A DNA stretch of 33,397 nucleotides from Candidatus Brocadiia bacterium (GCA_013359215.1 JABWCH010000020.1:1-33397), one strand, 5' to 3'. Shown: positions 1 to 8,646, counted from the stretch's first letter. Numbers and translations are program-made. Notes: a model not told the origin generated them from the letters alone.

Positions 1-1
1 A

Positions 2-343
2 GCTGTCGGTGAATATTTAGAATACAAGCGTCTCTGGGATGAACCAACCACAAACAATGCTCCTTTCCTGCGACCGCCTTCTGGACAAGGGTATTACAGC
101 CGCTCAGGGCTTTATGCCGCTTTTCGTCGAGTGCTTTCGCTGTGTACCGGAATAGAAAAACCAGAGCGGTTTCATCCTCATAGCACAAGGCATGCTTTTA
201 GCAGCCATCTGTATGAAGCTACAAAAGATATCAAGCTCGTTAGTGAGCTTCTCGGGCATAGTAGTGTGGAAGTCACCGCCCAGATGTATATCTCCATCTT
301 CGCCTCCCAAAAAATCGAGGCGGTGCAGAAGTTGTATTTGTGA
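2..343 (+). CDS. Tyrosine recombinase, C-terminal part (cut by window edge)
   Basis: The frame is open from the first bases of the window to the TGA at 341-343, so this is the last 113 residues of a longer gene whose start lies outside. Two motifs of the tyrosine recombinase catalytic domain are visible: the H-x-x-R box (HSTRH within FHPHSTRHAFSSHL) and the final LLGHSS motif, followed by the probable tyrosine nucleophile in QMYI. The first catalytic Arg and the Lys would lie upstream, outside the window. Members of this family cut and rejoin DNA at specific sites, as phage and element integrases or XerC/D-like resolvases. An exported-protein gene follows after 28 bp with its own ribosome binding site, so the two need not be linked in function. 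The family is clear; the role is not. Confidence 0.85.
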   Translation, partial: AVGEYLEYKRLWDEPTTNNAPFLRPPSGQGYYSRSGLYAAFRRVLSLCTGIEKPERFHPHSTRHAFSSHLYEATKDIKLVSELLGHSSVEVTAQMYISIFASQKIEAVQKLYL

Positions 344-371
344 ATATTTTAAAATCTTTAAGGAGAAAGTA

Positions 372-905
372 ATGAATCGTAAATTATTTTGTACTATCGT
401 ATTTTTTATTTTTTTCGGAAAAGTGATTTTTATTTATGCTCAAGATAATGTCTATTTGCATGTAAGTACAGGATATGGTGAATATAGTTCAGAGCCAATT
501 GGATGCAAAATTATAAAACTTGGCGGGTATAAATTGGTATTAGACCATAATAAAGTTATCGTCGATTTACTCAATGAACTTGTTAATGATGGTGACGATG
601 AAGGAAAAGAAGCTGGAGATCTAGTCTTTGCCTTATTTTTGGAAGAATATGCAGCTATTGTTTATGATGGTACTACTAAAATATTCAGAGTTTATTCTAA
701 GGGAACTATGCCAGAATTTACCTGGGGATATACAAATAAAAGTGTTCTTATGGCTTTAGCATTGAATATCCGTCAATATAGGACACTGAGGTTCGGGGTG
801 TACAAAGGAGATACCATCCTTTTAACAAAAAATGGATTTATGCATAAATCTCGAACATACGATTATAATGGTTTGATCTCTCTTTACTACGATAGCAACA
901 ATTAA
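372..905 (+). CDS. Exported protein of unknown function, 177 aa
   Basis: I do not recognise the family. The ATG at 372 follows AAGGAG (360-365) at normal spacing; the longer frame back to 192 only overlaps the recombinase gene and was not used. The N-terminus is a typical signal peptide: basic MNRK, a hydrophobic stretch rich in Phe and Ile to about residue 20, then a likely cleavage site at YA-QD. The mature part is mixed in composition, with an acidic patch near residues 72-80, several aromatic residues and no recognised motif or further membrane segment. It is probably periplasmic or secreted. The next gene, 79 bp downstream, is also exported and uses a similar AAGGAG site, so the two may be co-expressed. 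Confidence 0.7.
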   Translation: MNRKLFCTIVFFIFFGKVIFIYAQDNVYLHVSTGYGEYSSEPIGCKIIKLGGYKLVLDHNKVIVDLLNELVNDGDDEGKEAGDLVFALFLEEYAAIVYDGTTKIFRVYSKGTMPEFTWGYTNKSVLMALALNIRQYRTLRFGVYKGDTILLTKNGFMHKSRTYDYNGLISLYYDSNN

Positions 906-984
906 TCAATATTCCTATATTTTTTATCAGATAACATGATTTATCTATTTGTATATTTTCAAAAAAACTAAAGGAGATTTTATA

Positions 985-1776
985 ATGAAAAAAATAATAT
1001 TTTTTATATTTTTTATACTTTTTTCTATTTACAGCTATAGCCAACAATCGCTAGACAATACGGACAATATAAAGCAAATTACAGCAGAAGCACAGAATTA
1101 TTATGACGGAACCAAAGAATTCCCAAAAGACTATAAAAAGGCTCTGGATTTATTTAAAAAAGCTGCGGATCAAGGAGATGCTTATTGTATGTATCGCGTC
1201 GCTTACCAATATGAATATGGGCAAGGCGTTGCCCAGAATTATCGAGAGGCGTGGGCCTGGTATTTAAAAGCAGCTCAACTTGGCCATGAAGAATCGTTGA
1301 ATAGGCTGGAAGCACTAAAGAAAAAAGCCGAAGAAATAAAACGAGAGAATGAAAAAATTAGACAAGAAAATGAAAGAATACAGCAAGAAAATGAAAGAAT
1401 AGCACAAGAGAATAGGAGAAAAAAAGCTGAGATAGAACAAAATATAAACGAATTCAAATACCAATATGGACAAATGAATAACTATTTAAACCAGATGCAA
1501 AGAAATACTACTATACGATGGAATGAGCCGCATCAGGCAGCCCAGTGCGCCAAGTATGCGATCAATAATTTACGCAATATTTTTAAAATTCTGGGAAAAA
1601 ACGAGTATTGCTTGGACCGCGCATATTCTAAATTTATGGCTGTAGAGGCATTCGGAGGCAGTCTATCTCATGATTTATATAAACCATCCAAATATAATGA
1701 CTACAAGAGAATGTTGGGATGCCTGCAAGAAGCCATAGATCTACTTCAAGAATGTATAAGCGAACTACAAAATTAA
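985..1776 (+). CDS. Exported Sel1-repeat protein with coiled coil, 263 aa
   Basis: The start at 985 was chosen over 949 because AAGGAG (971-976) lies just upstream and the product then begins with a clean signal peptide (MKK, hydrophobic to about residue 17, cleavage near SYSQ). Residues 32-66 and 67-105 look like two Sel1 repeats (TPR-like helical pairs), with signatures such as KKALDLFKKAADQGDA and GVAQNYREAWAWYLKAAQLGHE. Residues 110-150 form a strongly charged coiled coil with three consecutive seven-residue units of the type ERIQQEN. The C-terminal 100 residues are helical and unassigned. Sel1 proteins usually act as scaffolds for protein contacts; the envelope location follows from the signal peptide. 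Partner and process are unknown. Confidence 0.8.
   Translation: MKKIIFFIFFILFSIYSYSQQSLDNTDNIKQITAEAQNYYDGTKEFPKDYKKALDLFKKAADQGDAYCMYRVAYQYEYGQGVAQNYREAWAWYLKAAQLGHEESLNRLEALKKKAEEIKRENEKIRQENERIQQENERIAQENRRKKAEIEQNINEFKYQYGQMNNYLNQMQRNTTIRWNEPHQAAQCAKYAINNLRNIFKILGKNEYCLDRAYSKFMAVEAFGGSLSHDLYKPSKYNDYKRMLGCLQEAIDLLQECISELQN
1351..1413 (+). repeat. Three tandem 21-bp repeats encoding a heptad coiled coil
   Basis: Three in-frame 21-bp units (1351-1371, 1372-1392, 1393-1413) differ at only a few bases. Each encodes one heptad of the form E-[KR]-I-x-Q-E-N. The match of unit length to one coiled-coil heptad points to growth by tandem duplication without loss of the helical register. The number of units may vary between strains. 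Confidence 0.8.
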
Positions 1777-1793
1777 TTTCAAAATTTTAAAAT

Positions 1794-1836
1794 AAACTAT
1801 TTTTGTCCAATGGCCTTTAAGTACAAAAAATAGTTT
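1794..1836. terminator. Candidate hairpin terminator between convergent genes
   Basis: AAACTATTTTTGT (1794-1806) pairs with ACAAAAAATAGTTT (1823-1836) apart from one extra A, leaving a 16-nt loop. It lies just after the Sel1 gene and before the end of the leftward XRE gene, so it could stop transcription from both sides. The stem is AT-rich and weak, so confidence is moderate. Confidence 0.45.
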
Positions 1837-1940
1837 AACTATATATGCTATTGCTATATTTAAAATTAGCATATAATACTTACGACGCAAGGCGTAATTC
1901 CCCTATCGCCTTGCAATATTTCGTTGTCGTACTTTTTTCC

Positions 1941-2255
1941 TTATTTTTTACTGTTTCCATCATGGTAATGCTTTTCGATCAAAAATTCCAATTCCTGCAT
2001 CAATTTTTTGCATCGGTTTTCCCATAAATGCTCACTATCTCTCTGGAAAAACCAGGCCAAGGGCTTGGCGGTTGCCTGGGAGATTTTGAGTAGATCAGCT
2101 AAAAAAAGATCCTTTTCCTCCCGTTCACGAAAAATAATCCAGGTACGGCTGCGTGATAGATATTGCCCCAAATCGGCCTGGTTCATTCCAGTGCTGATTC
2201 GGGCTTCTTTGATTTTAAAGCGGGCTTCGTTCACTAAGATATTTTCGTTTGACAT
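1941..2255 (-). CDS. XRE-type HTH regulator, 104 aa
   Basis: The ATG at 2255 is preferred; a TTG two codons earlier (2261) is possible, and neither has a Shine-Dalgarno site. Residues 12-70 fit a helix-turn-helix of the XRE/Cro family: FKIKEARISTGMNQADLG covers the first helices and SRSRTWIIFREREEKD the turn and recognition helix. LADLLKISQATAKPLAWFF then matches the closing helices. The C-terminal 35 residues are charged and helical and could support dimerisation. The gene is divergent from a second XRE-like gene at 2515, and the 259 bp between them carry repeated sites. Divergent Cro/CI-like pairs often control the switch of a mobile element, which suits the transfer-type genes downstream, but this is inference. 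Confidence 0.8.
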   Translation of the reverse strand: MSNENILVNEARFKIKEARISTGMNQADLGQYLSRSRTWIIFREREEKDLFLADLLKISQATAKPLAWFFQRDSEHLWENRCKKLMQELEFLIEKHYHDGNSKK

Positions 2256-2514
2256 ACACAAAAAATTAAGTTTATAGAATAATTGATCGCAAGAGCCAAA
2301 GTATTATACCCGATATTTTCCAGGTGAAAAGGCCAAATTTCGGACTTAGGCCGATACTTTTCCCAAACATTTTTTAAACAAATCTCTAATCAAATTGCCA
2401 ACATTATATTTTGGCTTGCAAGAATAGTCAAGTCTCTCTGGTTGCACGATCAAAAAGAGTAGTTTATGATGATTTTTGTGTTCTATTTTGAAACATTTTT
2501 GTAACTTTTCCGCT
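2256..2514. promoter_or_regulatory. Divergent control region with repeated CCGATAYTTTTCC sites
   Basis: This AT-rich region separates two divergent HTH genes. CCGATATTTTCC (2310-2321) recurs as CCGATACTTTTCCC (2351-2364), a direct repeat 41 bp apart, or about four helical turns. An imperfect inverted repeat, GCAAGAGCCAAAG (2289-2301) against a TTTTGGCTTGC copy near 2409-2419, encloses both. These could be operators for either regulator. No clear -10/-35 pair could be assigned with confidence. Confidence 0.4.
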
Positions 2515-2946
2515 ATGCCTATCCTACAAGTTCGCAGTCGTCTTCAGTACTACCGTCTTCGTTTGGGACTATCCCAGGAAGAACTTGCCCAAAAAACACA
2601 AAAATATCTTTTTTCCCTTGGTATCGAGTATCGCAAGGAACTATCCCTCTGTAGCATTTCGTCAAGAATGCGCCATGAGTTTCAAAGACGAGGATATAAT
2701 ATTGCACCCAAATCACGACTTGTTTTGAAAGAAACCAAGAAGAAATGGAGCATCCAGAAGACACGATATGTACTTGAATTATTGGAAAACCGGATTGAAG
2801 TTTATGATACAGGAATTCATCCGATGACAATATCTCGGAACGAGAGAAATATTATCAAGCGTCCTCACCCTGCTACTATGCAAAAACTAGCTTTATCAGT
2901 AGGAGAAACGCCATACAAGGTTTTTCCTCCAGTGAAATTCAGATAA
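2515..2946 (+). CDS. XRE-like regulator with a long insert inside the HTH, 143 aa
   Basis: The ATG at 2515 begins MPILQVRSRL and fits the family better than the TTG at 2476. There is no Shine-Dalgarno site; the leader is pyrimidine-rich. Residues 6-29 (YYRLRLGLSQEELAQKTQ) match helices 1 and 2 of an XRE domain. The recognition helix and closing helices appear only at residues 100-137 (HPMTISRNERN, then HPATMQKLALSVGETPYKVF). The roughly 70 residues between are basic and unlike a normal turn, which is usually 4-6 residues. The gene opens the rightward DnaC/TraG-like module and lies 31 bp from it, so it probably regulates that module. The same family could instead serve as a plasmid replication or copy-control protein. 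Confidence 0.7.
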   Translation: MPILQVRSRLQYYRLRLGLSQEELAQKTQKYLFSLGIEYRKELSLCSISSRMRHEFQRRGYNIAPKSRLVLKETKKKWSIQKTRYVLELLENRIEVYDTGIHPMTISRNERNIIKRPHPATMQKLALSVGETPYKVFPPVKFR

Positions 2947-2977
2947 AGCCCCGTTTTTATTTCTTTTTACTGCTCTT

Positions 2978-3784
2978 ATGATCTCGAAATTTGCGAATTG
3001 CCTGGAATGCGGGAATACCGGTCTGCTGGACAAAAAAGTTTATTATCCGTTTTGTGGTCTGATCGGGGAAGAATACTGTTTGTGCGCTACAGGTGACAAG
3101 GCTTTTCGGAGGTGGTGCGGAAGTGAAGAAGTCCAGAAAGCCATCTGCTTTATTCGGCAAGAAGAAGTAAATAAGGCATTGGCATTTTCAGAGATCCCAT
3201 CGCACTGGAAAGAAAAGACGCCGGTATCTTTGGAAGGCCAGGAAAACCTTATACTCACTGTCAATCGCTATCTGGACGGTTTTCCTAAATTTCGGGAACA
3301 GGGAATAGGCATGTATCTGTGGTCAGAGGGATCAGGGCGGGGTAAGACCCATGTTTTGAGCACGGTTTGCAACGAACTCATCCAAAGGTATCTGGTTCCA
3401 TGTATTTTTATGACTGAGGAGCAGATGTATTTTCGCATCCGGGAGGCATATCAGAACCCTGCTGTATCAGAAAAGAAACAGTACCGGAAATTTATGGAGG
3501 CAAAGTGCCTGTTTTTGGACGATCTGGGAGCGACGAAGATAACGCCTTGGAAAAACGAGGTACTGACCGGGATTCTGGATTATCGCCTCAATCATCGTCT
3601 CCCCACTTTTTTCACGTCCAATTTTTCACCAGAGGGGTATGAGCAAAACCTCCAAAGCTCATCTATAGCCAGGCCAGGCAGGATTACGTCTCGGATATAC
3701 GAGATGTGCCGCGGGTTTATCCTTGAGGTCAAAGGTGAGGACTTCCGCAAAAAGCTTGCTTTCAAGCTCCAAAATCAAATTTGA
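2978..3784 (+). CDS. DnaC/IstB-like AAA+ ATPase with N-terminal Cys cluster, 268 aa
   Basis: The central and C-terminal parts match DnaC/DnaI-type helicase loaders: Walker A at residues 117-124 (EGSGRGKT), Walker B CLFLDD at 177-182, a sensor-like TFFTSNF at 210-216, and an Arg-rich stretch with SRIYEM near 238-243. The N-terminus carries several cysteines (C8, C11, C26, C34, C36, C47) that could bind zinc, as in some DnaC-like proteins that contact DNA or helicase. Such proteins load a replicative helicase onto single-stranded DNA; related IstB proteins help IS21 transposases, but no IS21 transposase is present. The TraG-like gene starts 11 bp after the stop. There is no Shine-Dalgarno site before the ATG. 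The family is well supported; a role in element replication is inferred. Confidence 0.85.
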   Translation: MISKFANCLECGNTGLLDKKVYYPFCGLIGEEYCLCATGDKAFRRWCGSEEVQKAICFIRQEEVNKALAFSEIPSHWKEKTPVSLEGQENLILTVNRYLDGFPKFREQGIGMYLWSEGSGRGKTHVLSTVCNELIQRYLVPCIFMTEEQMYFRIREAYQNPAVSEKKQYRKFMEAKCLFLDDLGATKITPWKNEVLTGILDYRLNHRLPTFFTSNFSPEGYEQNLQSSSIARPGRITSRIYEMCRGFILEVKGEDFRKKLAFKLQNQI

Positions 3785-3795
3785 TAACACACCTC

Positions 3796-6060
3796 ATGCG
3801 ATTTTTCAAAAAAGACAACACAGGTAACGAACTCTGCTTCTTACGAATCGAAGTGCCTCGGAACAACGAGCAAGGGCCGCTCACTATGGAGCAGGTGCTT
3901 TTAGTACTGCATGGACGAGGTTGTGCTTTGTCGTTCGAGAATTGGGGAGAAGATGGTACGTTACGACAGGCAATTGTCTTGCAACGTTCTCAGAAAGAAT
4001 TTGTCATAAATGTGTTGGAAAAACATTATCCAGGTATCTTGGTCATAGAGGATAAAAATCCCCTACCTCAAACAAGAGAACTATCTATGCAGGAATTGAC
4101 TCTGGCTTCTGTGGCAATTTTTCCGATTCGGCGATATTCTCAAACGGCGGACTGGATACGAAAGGTCTGGACGGATACTTCAATAGGAATATTATCTAGC
4201 CTTACTCGTGGTAGCCGTTTTATCCAGATTATTTTCGAGCCGGAAAACCCTTCGTGGCGCAAGAAAGGCAAGCACACCCTATCAATCTATGAAGCTTTCT
4301 CTTCGATTTGGATCTTTCGGAGGTTCTGGAAATGGCGGGATGCGTTCTTTAGAGCAGTGTATTGTAATTTTTGGCTCAGAGTCTTTTGTTTGATTTTGAT
4401 TCGAGGACAAGCCCAGAGAATGCCCGAAAAAATTGACCATCGAGGACACGGCAAGGAATCCGTTGGAGAAGCGATTAGTTCCAAGCTCTCGCAAATCGGG
4501 TTTCGGGTGACGATTCGATTGATTTGCTCTGCGCAAGATTCAAAGGAAGCAATTCAGGAGATAGCGAGCGGTTTTGCGCAATTCGGAATTCCAGAACTAA
4601 ACGAATTTCGGTTGAAAGGAAAACACCCAATATACGGTTCAAAGCTTGCCCAGGCAAGAAAGCAGGGCAAGGGAATGATTCTTTCGCTGGAAGAACTAGC
4701 CGGGATTCTGGTGCTTCCCACGAAACAAACCAATATATCAGAGCTTTCCAGAGCATCTTTTCGGGTACTCCCTTATCACGATTGCTATAAGAAGCGAGGC
4801 ATCACCATCGGCACTTCGATTGGTTCCCAGAAAGAAATAAAAATATCGTATCAGGAACTTTCCCGACATCTGGCTATATTCGGGAAAACAGGGGTAGGGA
4901 AATCCACGTTACTGCTCTCGATTCTCCATGGTCTTATGGAAAAGGGACAGGGGGTGGGACTACTAGATCCGCATGGGGATTTGCTCCAGAATATTTTGGA
5001 AATTATCCCTCAGCATCGCCAAAACGATGTAGTTTTGATGGATTTAGCGGACGCTGAATATCCGATTTCCATCAATCTCCTTTCCCAAGAAGCCGGGAGA
5101 AAAGACCGCATCACGGCATCTATCGTGGATTCTTTCCGAACGATTTTTACCGACAGTTGGGGGCCGAGAACAGACTATATTTTGAACCAGGCGGTATATA
5201 CTCTTTTGGAACAGCCGAAAGCCAGTCTGCTGGGAGTACCAAGGCTATTGATAGATGCCAAATATCGCAAAGAATGCGTCCAGTATATTCATGACCCGGT
5301 AATCCGATCTTTCTGGGCAATGGAATATTCCTCTATGCCGGCCCGATTGAGGGTGGAAGCGATCACGCCCATTCTCAACAAAGTGAATCGCTTCCTGATG
5401 GTTCCTATGATCCGCAATATGCTGGGGCAAAAGGAAAACAAGGTTCACTTTCGGCAAATCATGGACGAGAGGAAAATCTTGCTGATCCACCTGCCCAAAG
5501 GGATTCTGGGAGAAGAAAATTCGATTCTGTTAGGCAATCTTCTACTTGCTCATCTGCAATTGGCGGCCTTGAGCCGAGCTGAGGAAAAAACTTCAAACAG
5601 GGTACCGTTCTATATGGTAGTAGATGAATTACAGCATTTTTTATCCCGAAGCATAGGGTCCATCGAAACCATTTTAGCGGAAGGACGAAAATACAGGATG
5701 CACCTGATCCTGGCCTGCCAGCATGTTTCTCAGCTTGGCGGATTGACCGAAACCATCTTCGGCAATGTCAACACAATGGCAAGCTTTGCCTTGGGATACC
5801 AGGATGCTCAAAAACTCGCCGGGTATTTTCGGGATGTGGAAAGCGACGATCTTCTAAATTTGCCTGCTTATCATGCCTATCTGAAAACAGAACGCGACGG
5901 CAGGCATAGCGTATTCTCTTTTCGCACTGCCAAACCTGGGATCAATCATGATATTTCCTCTCAAATACAGGAAAATTCCCGTGCCAAATATGCCCGCCCA
6001 AGAAGAGAAGTTGAGGAGGAAATTGAAAAATTTTTCCGATCTGAACTCGCTTTACCATAA
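3796..6060 (+). CDS. TraG/VirD4-HerA type ATPase (coupling-protein-like), 754 aa
   Basis: The ATG at 3796 is used; a TTG at 3781 overlapping the previous stop would add five residues. The C-terminal half is a DNA-pumping ATPase of the VirD4/TraG-HerA group: Walker A GKTGVGKST at residues 363-371, a DPHGD motif shortly after, Walker B-like MVVDELQHF near 613-621, and an ILACQH motif typical of the sensor region. The N-terminal 350 residues are less familiar. They show no strong membrane anchor, unlike classical VirD4, which agrees with the soluble DPHGDL-type ATPases of some mobile elements. The role would be feeding DNA to a transfer channel or helping segregation. No other type IV secretion genes are in view. 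A replication-relaxation gene follows after 27 bp, a pairing that supports DNA transfer. Confidence 0.85.
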   Translation: MRFFKKDNTGNELCFLRIEVPRNNEQGPLTMEQVLLVLHGRGCALSFENWGEDGTLRQAIVLQRSQKEFVINVLEKHYPGILVIEDKNPLPQTRELSMQELTLASVAIFPIRRYSQTADWIRKVWTDTSIGILSSLTRGSRFIQIIFEPENPSWRKKGKHTLSIYEAFSSIWIFRRFWKWRDAFFRAVYCNFWLRVFCLILIRGQAQRMPEKIDHRGHGKESVGEAISSKLSQIGFRVTIRLICSAQDSKEAIQEIASGFAQFGIPELNEFRLKGKHPIYGSKLAQARKQGKGMILSLEELAGILVLPTKQTNISELSRASFRVLPYHDCYKKRGITIGTSIGSQKEIKISYQELSRHLAIFGKTGVGKSTLLLSILHGLMEKGQGVGLLDPHGDLLQNILEIIPQHRQNDVVLMDLADAEYPISINLLSQEAGRKDRITASIVDSFRTIFTDSWGPRTDYILNQAVYTLLEQPKASLLGVPRLLIDAKYRKECVQYIHDPVIRSFWAMEYSSMPARLRVEAITPILNKVNRFLMVPMIRNMLGQKENKVHFRQIMDERKILLIHLPKGILGEENSILLGNLLLAHLQLAALSRAEEKTSNRVPFYMVVDELQHFLSRSIGSIETILAEGRKYRMHLILACQHVSQLGGLTETIFGNVNTMASFALGYQDAQKLAGYFRDVESDDLLNLPAYHAYLKTERDGRHSVFSFRTAKPGINHDISSQIQENSRAKYARPRREVEEEIEKFFRSELALP

Positions 6061-6087
6061 ACCATATATTCTTTAATCCACCTTCCC

Positions 6088-6933
6088 ATGTTTCACACTG
6101 CTGTCATTCATACGCCTAAACGCCTGGATATTATGGAATTGTTAAATTTAACGATGGTCACAGCCCATATTCTCGTAGCGGGCGGAATTGTACAGGGCAA
6201 AAGGAAATCTTTTATTCACGATCTCTGCTCTGCTCAAAAGTATCTGAGAAGCCTACGTAAAGCCGGGTATGTGGGCTTTTTTTCCTATCCTACGAAAATA
6301 GGACGACAGAAATACTACCACAAACTCTCAGAAACCCCGGAACTACCCTATCACGAAATCCAGCAGAGTTTGATCACCCACGATTCCATTACCGCACTAT
6401 TTTTGACGCACCTCTTTCGGGTCAGCCGAAAATATGGAATCTCCCTGCGCTGGTACCCTCCTTTTCCAATCGGAGATAAGCAATCTGATGGAGGTATCGC
6501 TCTGTTCAACCGTAAAAAGCTTCTTTGCTCCTTGCTACTGGAAACCGACACTGGCTCTCACGATCATCGTGAAATCCGAGAAAAACTCGAAGCCTACGTA
6601 CCATGTCTTAAGGAACAACCTCACCGTCGGATTGTGTTCCTGACAGTCGGAGAACAACGAAAAGAGAATATATACCAGACAATCCATGATTATCTGCAAT
6701 CTAAGAGAATCCAAGAAGAAAGGATACTTTGCCTAACACCTGCCAATTTTCCGAAAGATATGGATCTTTTTACTGCCTATCCTTTGTTTTTTCCCCACAT
6801 TTCCCGTGACCTTCCCTGTGATGGGCAGGTCACTTCTGAGGGCACGCATCAACACGCAAATAGCTTGGCAGGTACATCAATACGATTGACTGGAATAAGC
6901 GAAAAAAAGAAAGCAGTCACCTCTCCATTCTAG
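6088..6933 (+). CDS. Replication-relaxation family protein, 281 aa
   Basis: Residues 10-95 resemble a winged-helix domain (LDIMELLNLTMVTAHILV, then a KYLRSLRKAGYV helix and a KIGRQKYYHKLS wing). Residues 97-170 carry the pattern seen in the Replic_Relax family (PF13814): THDSITALFLTHLF, a mid-domain SDGGIAL (D134), LLLETDTG (E152, D154) and EKLEAY (K166, Y170). These acidic and Lys residues resemble a restriction-nuclease-like core. Proteins of this group occur on plasmids and integrative elements and are thought to act in replication or mobilisation. The last 60 residues look less conserved. The leader lacks a Shine-Dalgarno site. Position right after a TraG-like ATPase supports the call. 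Family assignment is from pattern memory, not a search. Confidence 0.7.
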   Translation: MFHTAVIHTPKRLDIMELLNLTMVTAHILVAGGIVQGKRKSFIHDLCSAQKYLRSLRKAGYVGFFSYPTKIGRQKYYHKLSETPELPYHEIQQSLITHDSITALFLTHLFRVSRKYGISLRWYPPFPIGDKQSDGGIALFNRKKLLCSLLLETDTGSHDHREIREKLEAYVPCLKEQPHRRIVFLTVGEQRKENIYQTIHDYLQSKRIQEERILCLTPANFPKDMDLFTAYPLFFPHISRDLPCDGQVTSEGTHQHANSLAGTSIRLTGISEKKKAVTSPF

Positions 6934-6997
6934 CCCCGACAATATATCTTTTTTTACTCTCTTACAAGGAACGTTTCTATCTTCTAATTTTATCACT

Positions 6998-8635
6998 ATG
7001 CGCAAACTCAATGAACCTTACGATGATACCATCTGCCGTATCCCCGAAATCCTTGATTTACCAATCTCTATTTTTCCAGAATCCTCGGAATCCGAAAAAC
7101 CAATCCCCGATATGGATTTGCTCTCCGAGCAAGGTTCCCTCTATCTTATCCGCCAGCGAGTGGAAAATTTAAGAGAAAAGATTGGGCTTACCTTTGATGA
7201 AATCTTGGAACTAGAAAATTTAGAAGGGCTTTTTGTCGGAGAAGAAAGAGCTGCACCTTACAATCTGGGAGTGGCAGATAAAAAAGACCAGCTTGTCTCT
7301 GCTTTAGAAACAAAGCGAGATGATCGCTATCATGAAGAAGAGTATAGTGGCGGAGAGGTCGAAGATGAAGAAGAATCGGTATCCAGCGTCAACCACTATT
7401 ACCAAAGCCTCCTTAAAGAGGGCAGATTGAACCTCAAGTCCATCAAAATTCTTACTTCTGACCGAAGGCCAGTACCTTACAGCTCAAAAGGAAAAATCAG
7501 ACATATAACGATTTTTGATCTTTTTCAGACCGCACCACGGAAATACACGTTTAATCAGTATCTTGCCTCAATCTGGCAGGTTTCTGAAGAAGAAGCGAAG
7601 AAACAGTTCGAGGCCCTTTCCTCATCAAAGCAGTGGAGCCTCAAAGAGCAATGGGAACAGTATCTCGAAGAGCGCAAAGATAAGACCCCATCGCCGTACC
7701 AGCAGGTACTCATGTACTGCCATGACCTGGTAACGTCGCCAATTTATGATGAGATGGAGACTCTGGGAGAAGAACGATACCGAATGAAAAGTGGGTATGA
7801 GATGAAATTCACAGATAAGACCGCTATTTTCCTGATTCCACTTTCTGAATTTCAAATCATTCCGCTCAAGCAATCACCAGGCGCAGCCAGATACCTGCAA
7901 GTCGCCTTCACGCTTCCAGAATACGCCCATGAAAAGAAACGATTCTTCCGTAAAGGCGGAAGTATCAAAGAGCTTGCCACCTTTCTCGACCGTCTGGGAG
8001 TGACGCTTTCGGAGAAACAGACTGGGTTTCTGAATGACCTTAGTGAAAATAATGCTCTGCGTTTGTATCGGGAAGTGCTGGAACTTCCCGATAGGGATGA
8101 AATCCGTGCCTATTTCCTCTCGCTCCGATCTGGGTATGGAAATTACGCCAAAGGTTCTATCGTCAATTTGATCCGGGACCGTTTGAACAACAACGAAAAT
8201 GCTATTGTTCGCTTCGTAAGTCAGTTTACCCACTGGTTTCCGGAATGGATGCGTAAGATTGGCGGGATCGTGATTGAGGAGAGGGAAGGCAAATCTGTCA
8301 GCATACCCAAAAAATTCCGAGTATCGGTAGATCCCAAGTTGCCTGCTATCTTTCAGCAAGAGCGGATGTTCATGCCGTCAGAAGGCTTGAGTACGCAATT
8401 CTCTGATGTTGCCTCTTGGGAGAAAGCCTTCACCGATGAACTGCGGGCTAGATGGCGACACAATCCCGCCTTATTCCAGAAATACAGGGAAGCGATCCAG
8501 GCAGGGAAACTCCAGTTTTTCTGCTCCTGTAGCGGGAATGGTGTAAAACTGCATGGGAAACAGTGCCCCGTGCCTGTATTGGAAAGGGTGTTTGAAAGGA
8601 TCAATGCCAATAAAGAAATAGGTTCTGCCCAATAA
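6998..8635 (+). CDS. Unknown 545-aa protein of the transfer/replication module
   Basis: I do not recognise the whole protein. It has no signal peptide or membrane segment and is probably cytoplasmic. Residues 1-90 are acidic and helical, and residues 105-130 form a very acidic linker. The middle (about 140-470) is rich in charged and aromatic residues without a known catalytic motif. The end is distinctive: WEKAFTDELRARW, KYREAIQAGKLQFFC and then C509, C511, H519 and C523. This recalls the C-terminal Cys/His pattern of DUF4326-like proteins and could bind a metal, but the resemblance is weak. The gene follows the replication-relaxation gene by 64 bp and precedes a small HTH gene by 11 bp, so it probably works with that module, perhaps as a replication or relaxosome factor. 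Confidence 0.75.
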   Translation: MRKLNEPYDDTICRIPEILDLPISIFPESSESEKPIPDMDLLSEQGSLYLIRQRVENLREKIGLTFDEILELENLEGLFVGEERAAPYNLGVADKKDQLVSALETKRDDRYHEEEYSGGEVEDEEESVSSVNHYYQSLLKEGRLNLKSIKILTSDRRPVPYSSKGKIRHITIFDLFQTAPRKYTFNQYLASIWQVSEEEAKKQFEALSSSKQWSLKEQWEQYLEERKDKTPSPYQQVLMYCHDLVTSPIYDEMETLGEERYRMKSGYEMKFTDKTAIFLIPLSEFQIIPLKQSPGAARYLQVAFTLPEYAHEKKRFFRKGGSIKELATFLDRLGVTLSEKQTGFLNDLSENNALRLYREVLELPDRDEIRAYFLSLRSGYGNYAKGSIVNLIRDRLNNNENAIVRFVSQFTHWFPEWMRKIGGIVIEEREGKSVSIPKKFRVSVDPKLPAIFQQERMFMPSEGLSTQFSDVASWEKAFTDELRARWRHNPALFQKYREAIQAGKLQFFCSCSGNGVKLHGKQCPVPVLERVFERINANKEIGSAQ

Positions 8636-8646
8636 CCAAATAATCT

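Noticed and set aside
2978..3784. IstB of an IS21 element
   Set aside because: No IS21 transposase or IS21 ends are nearby, and the Cys-rich N-terminus and neighbours suit a DnaC-like loader better.
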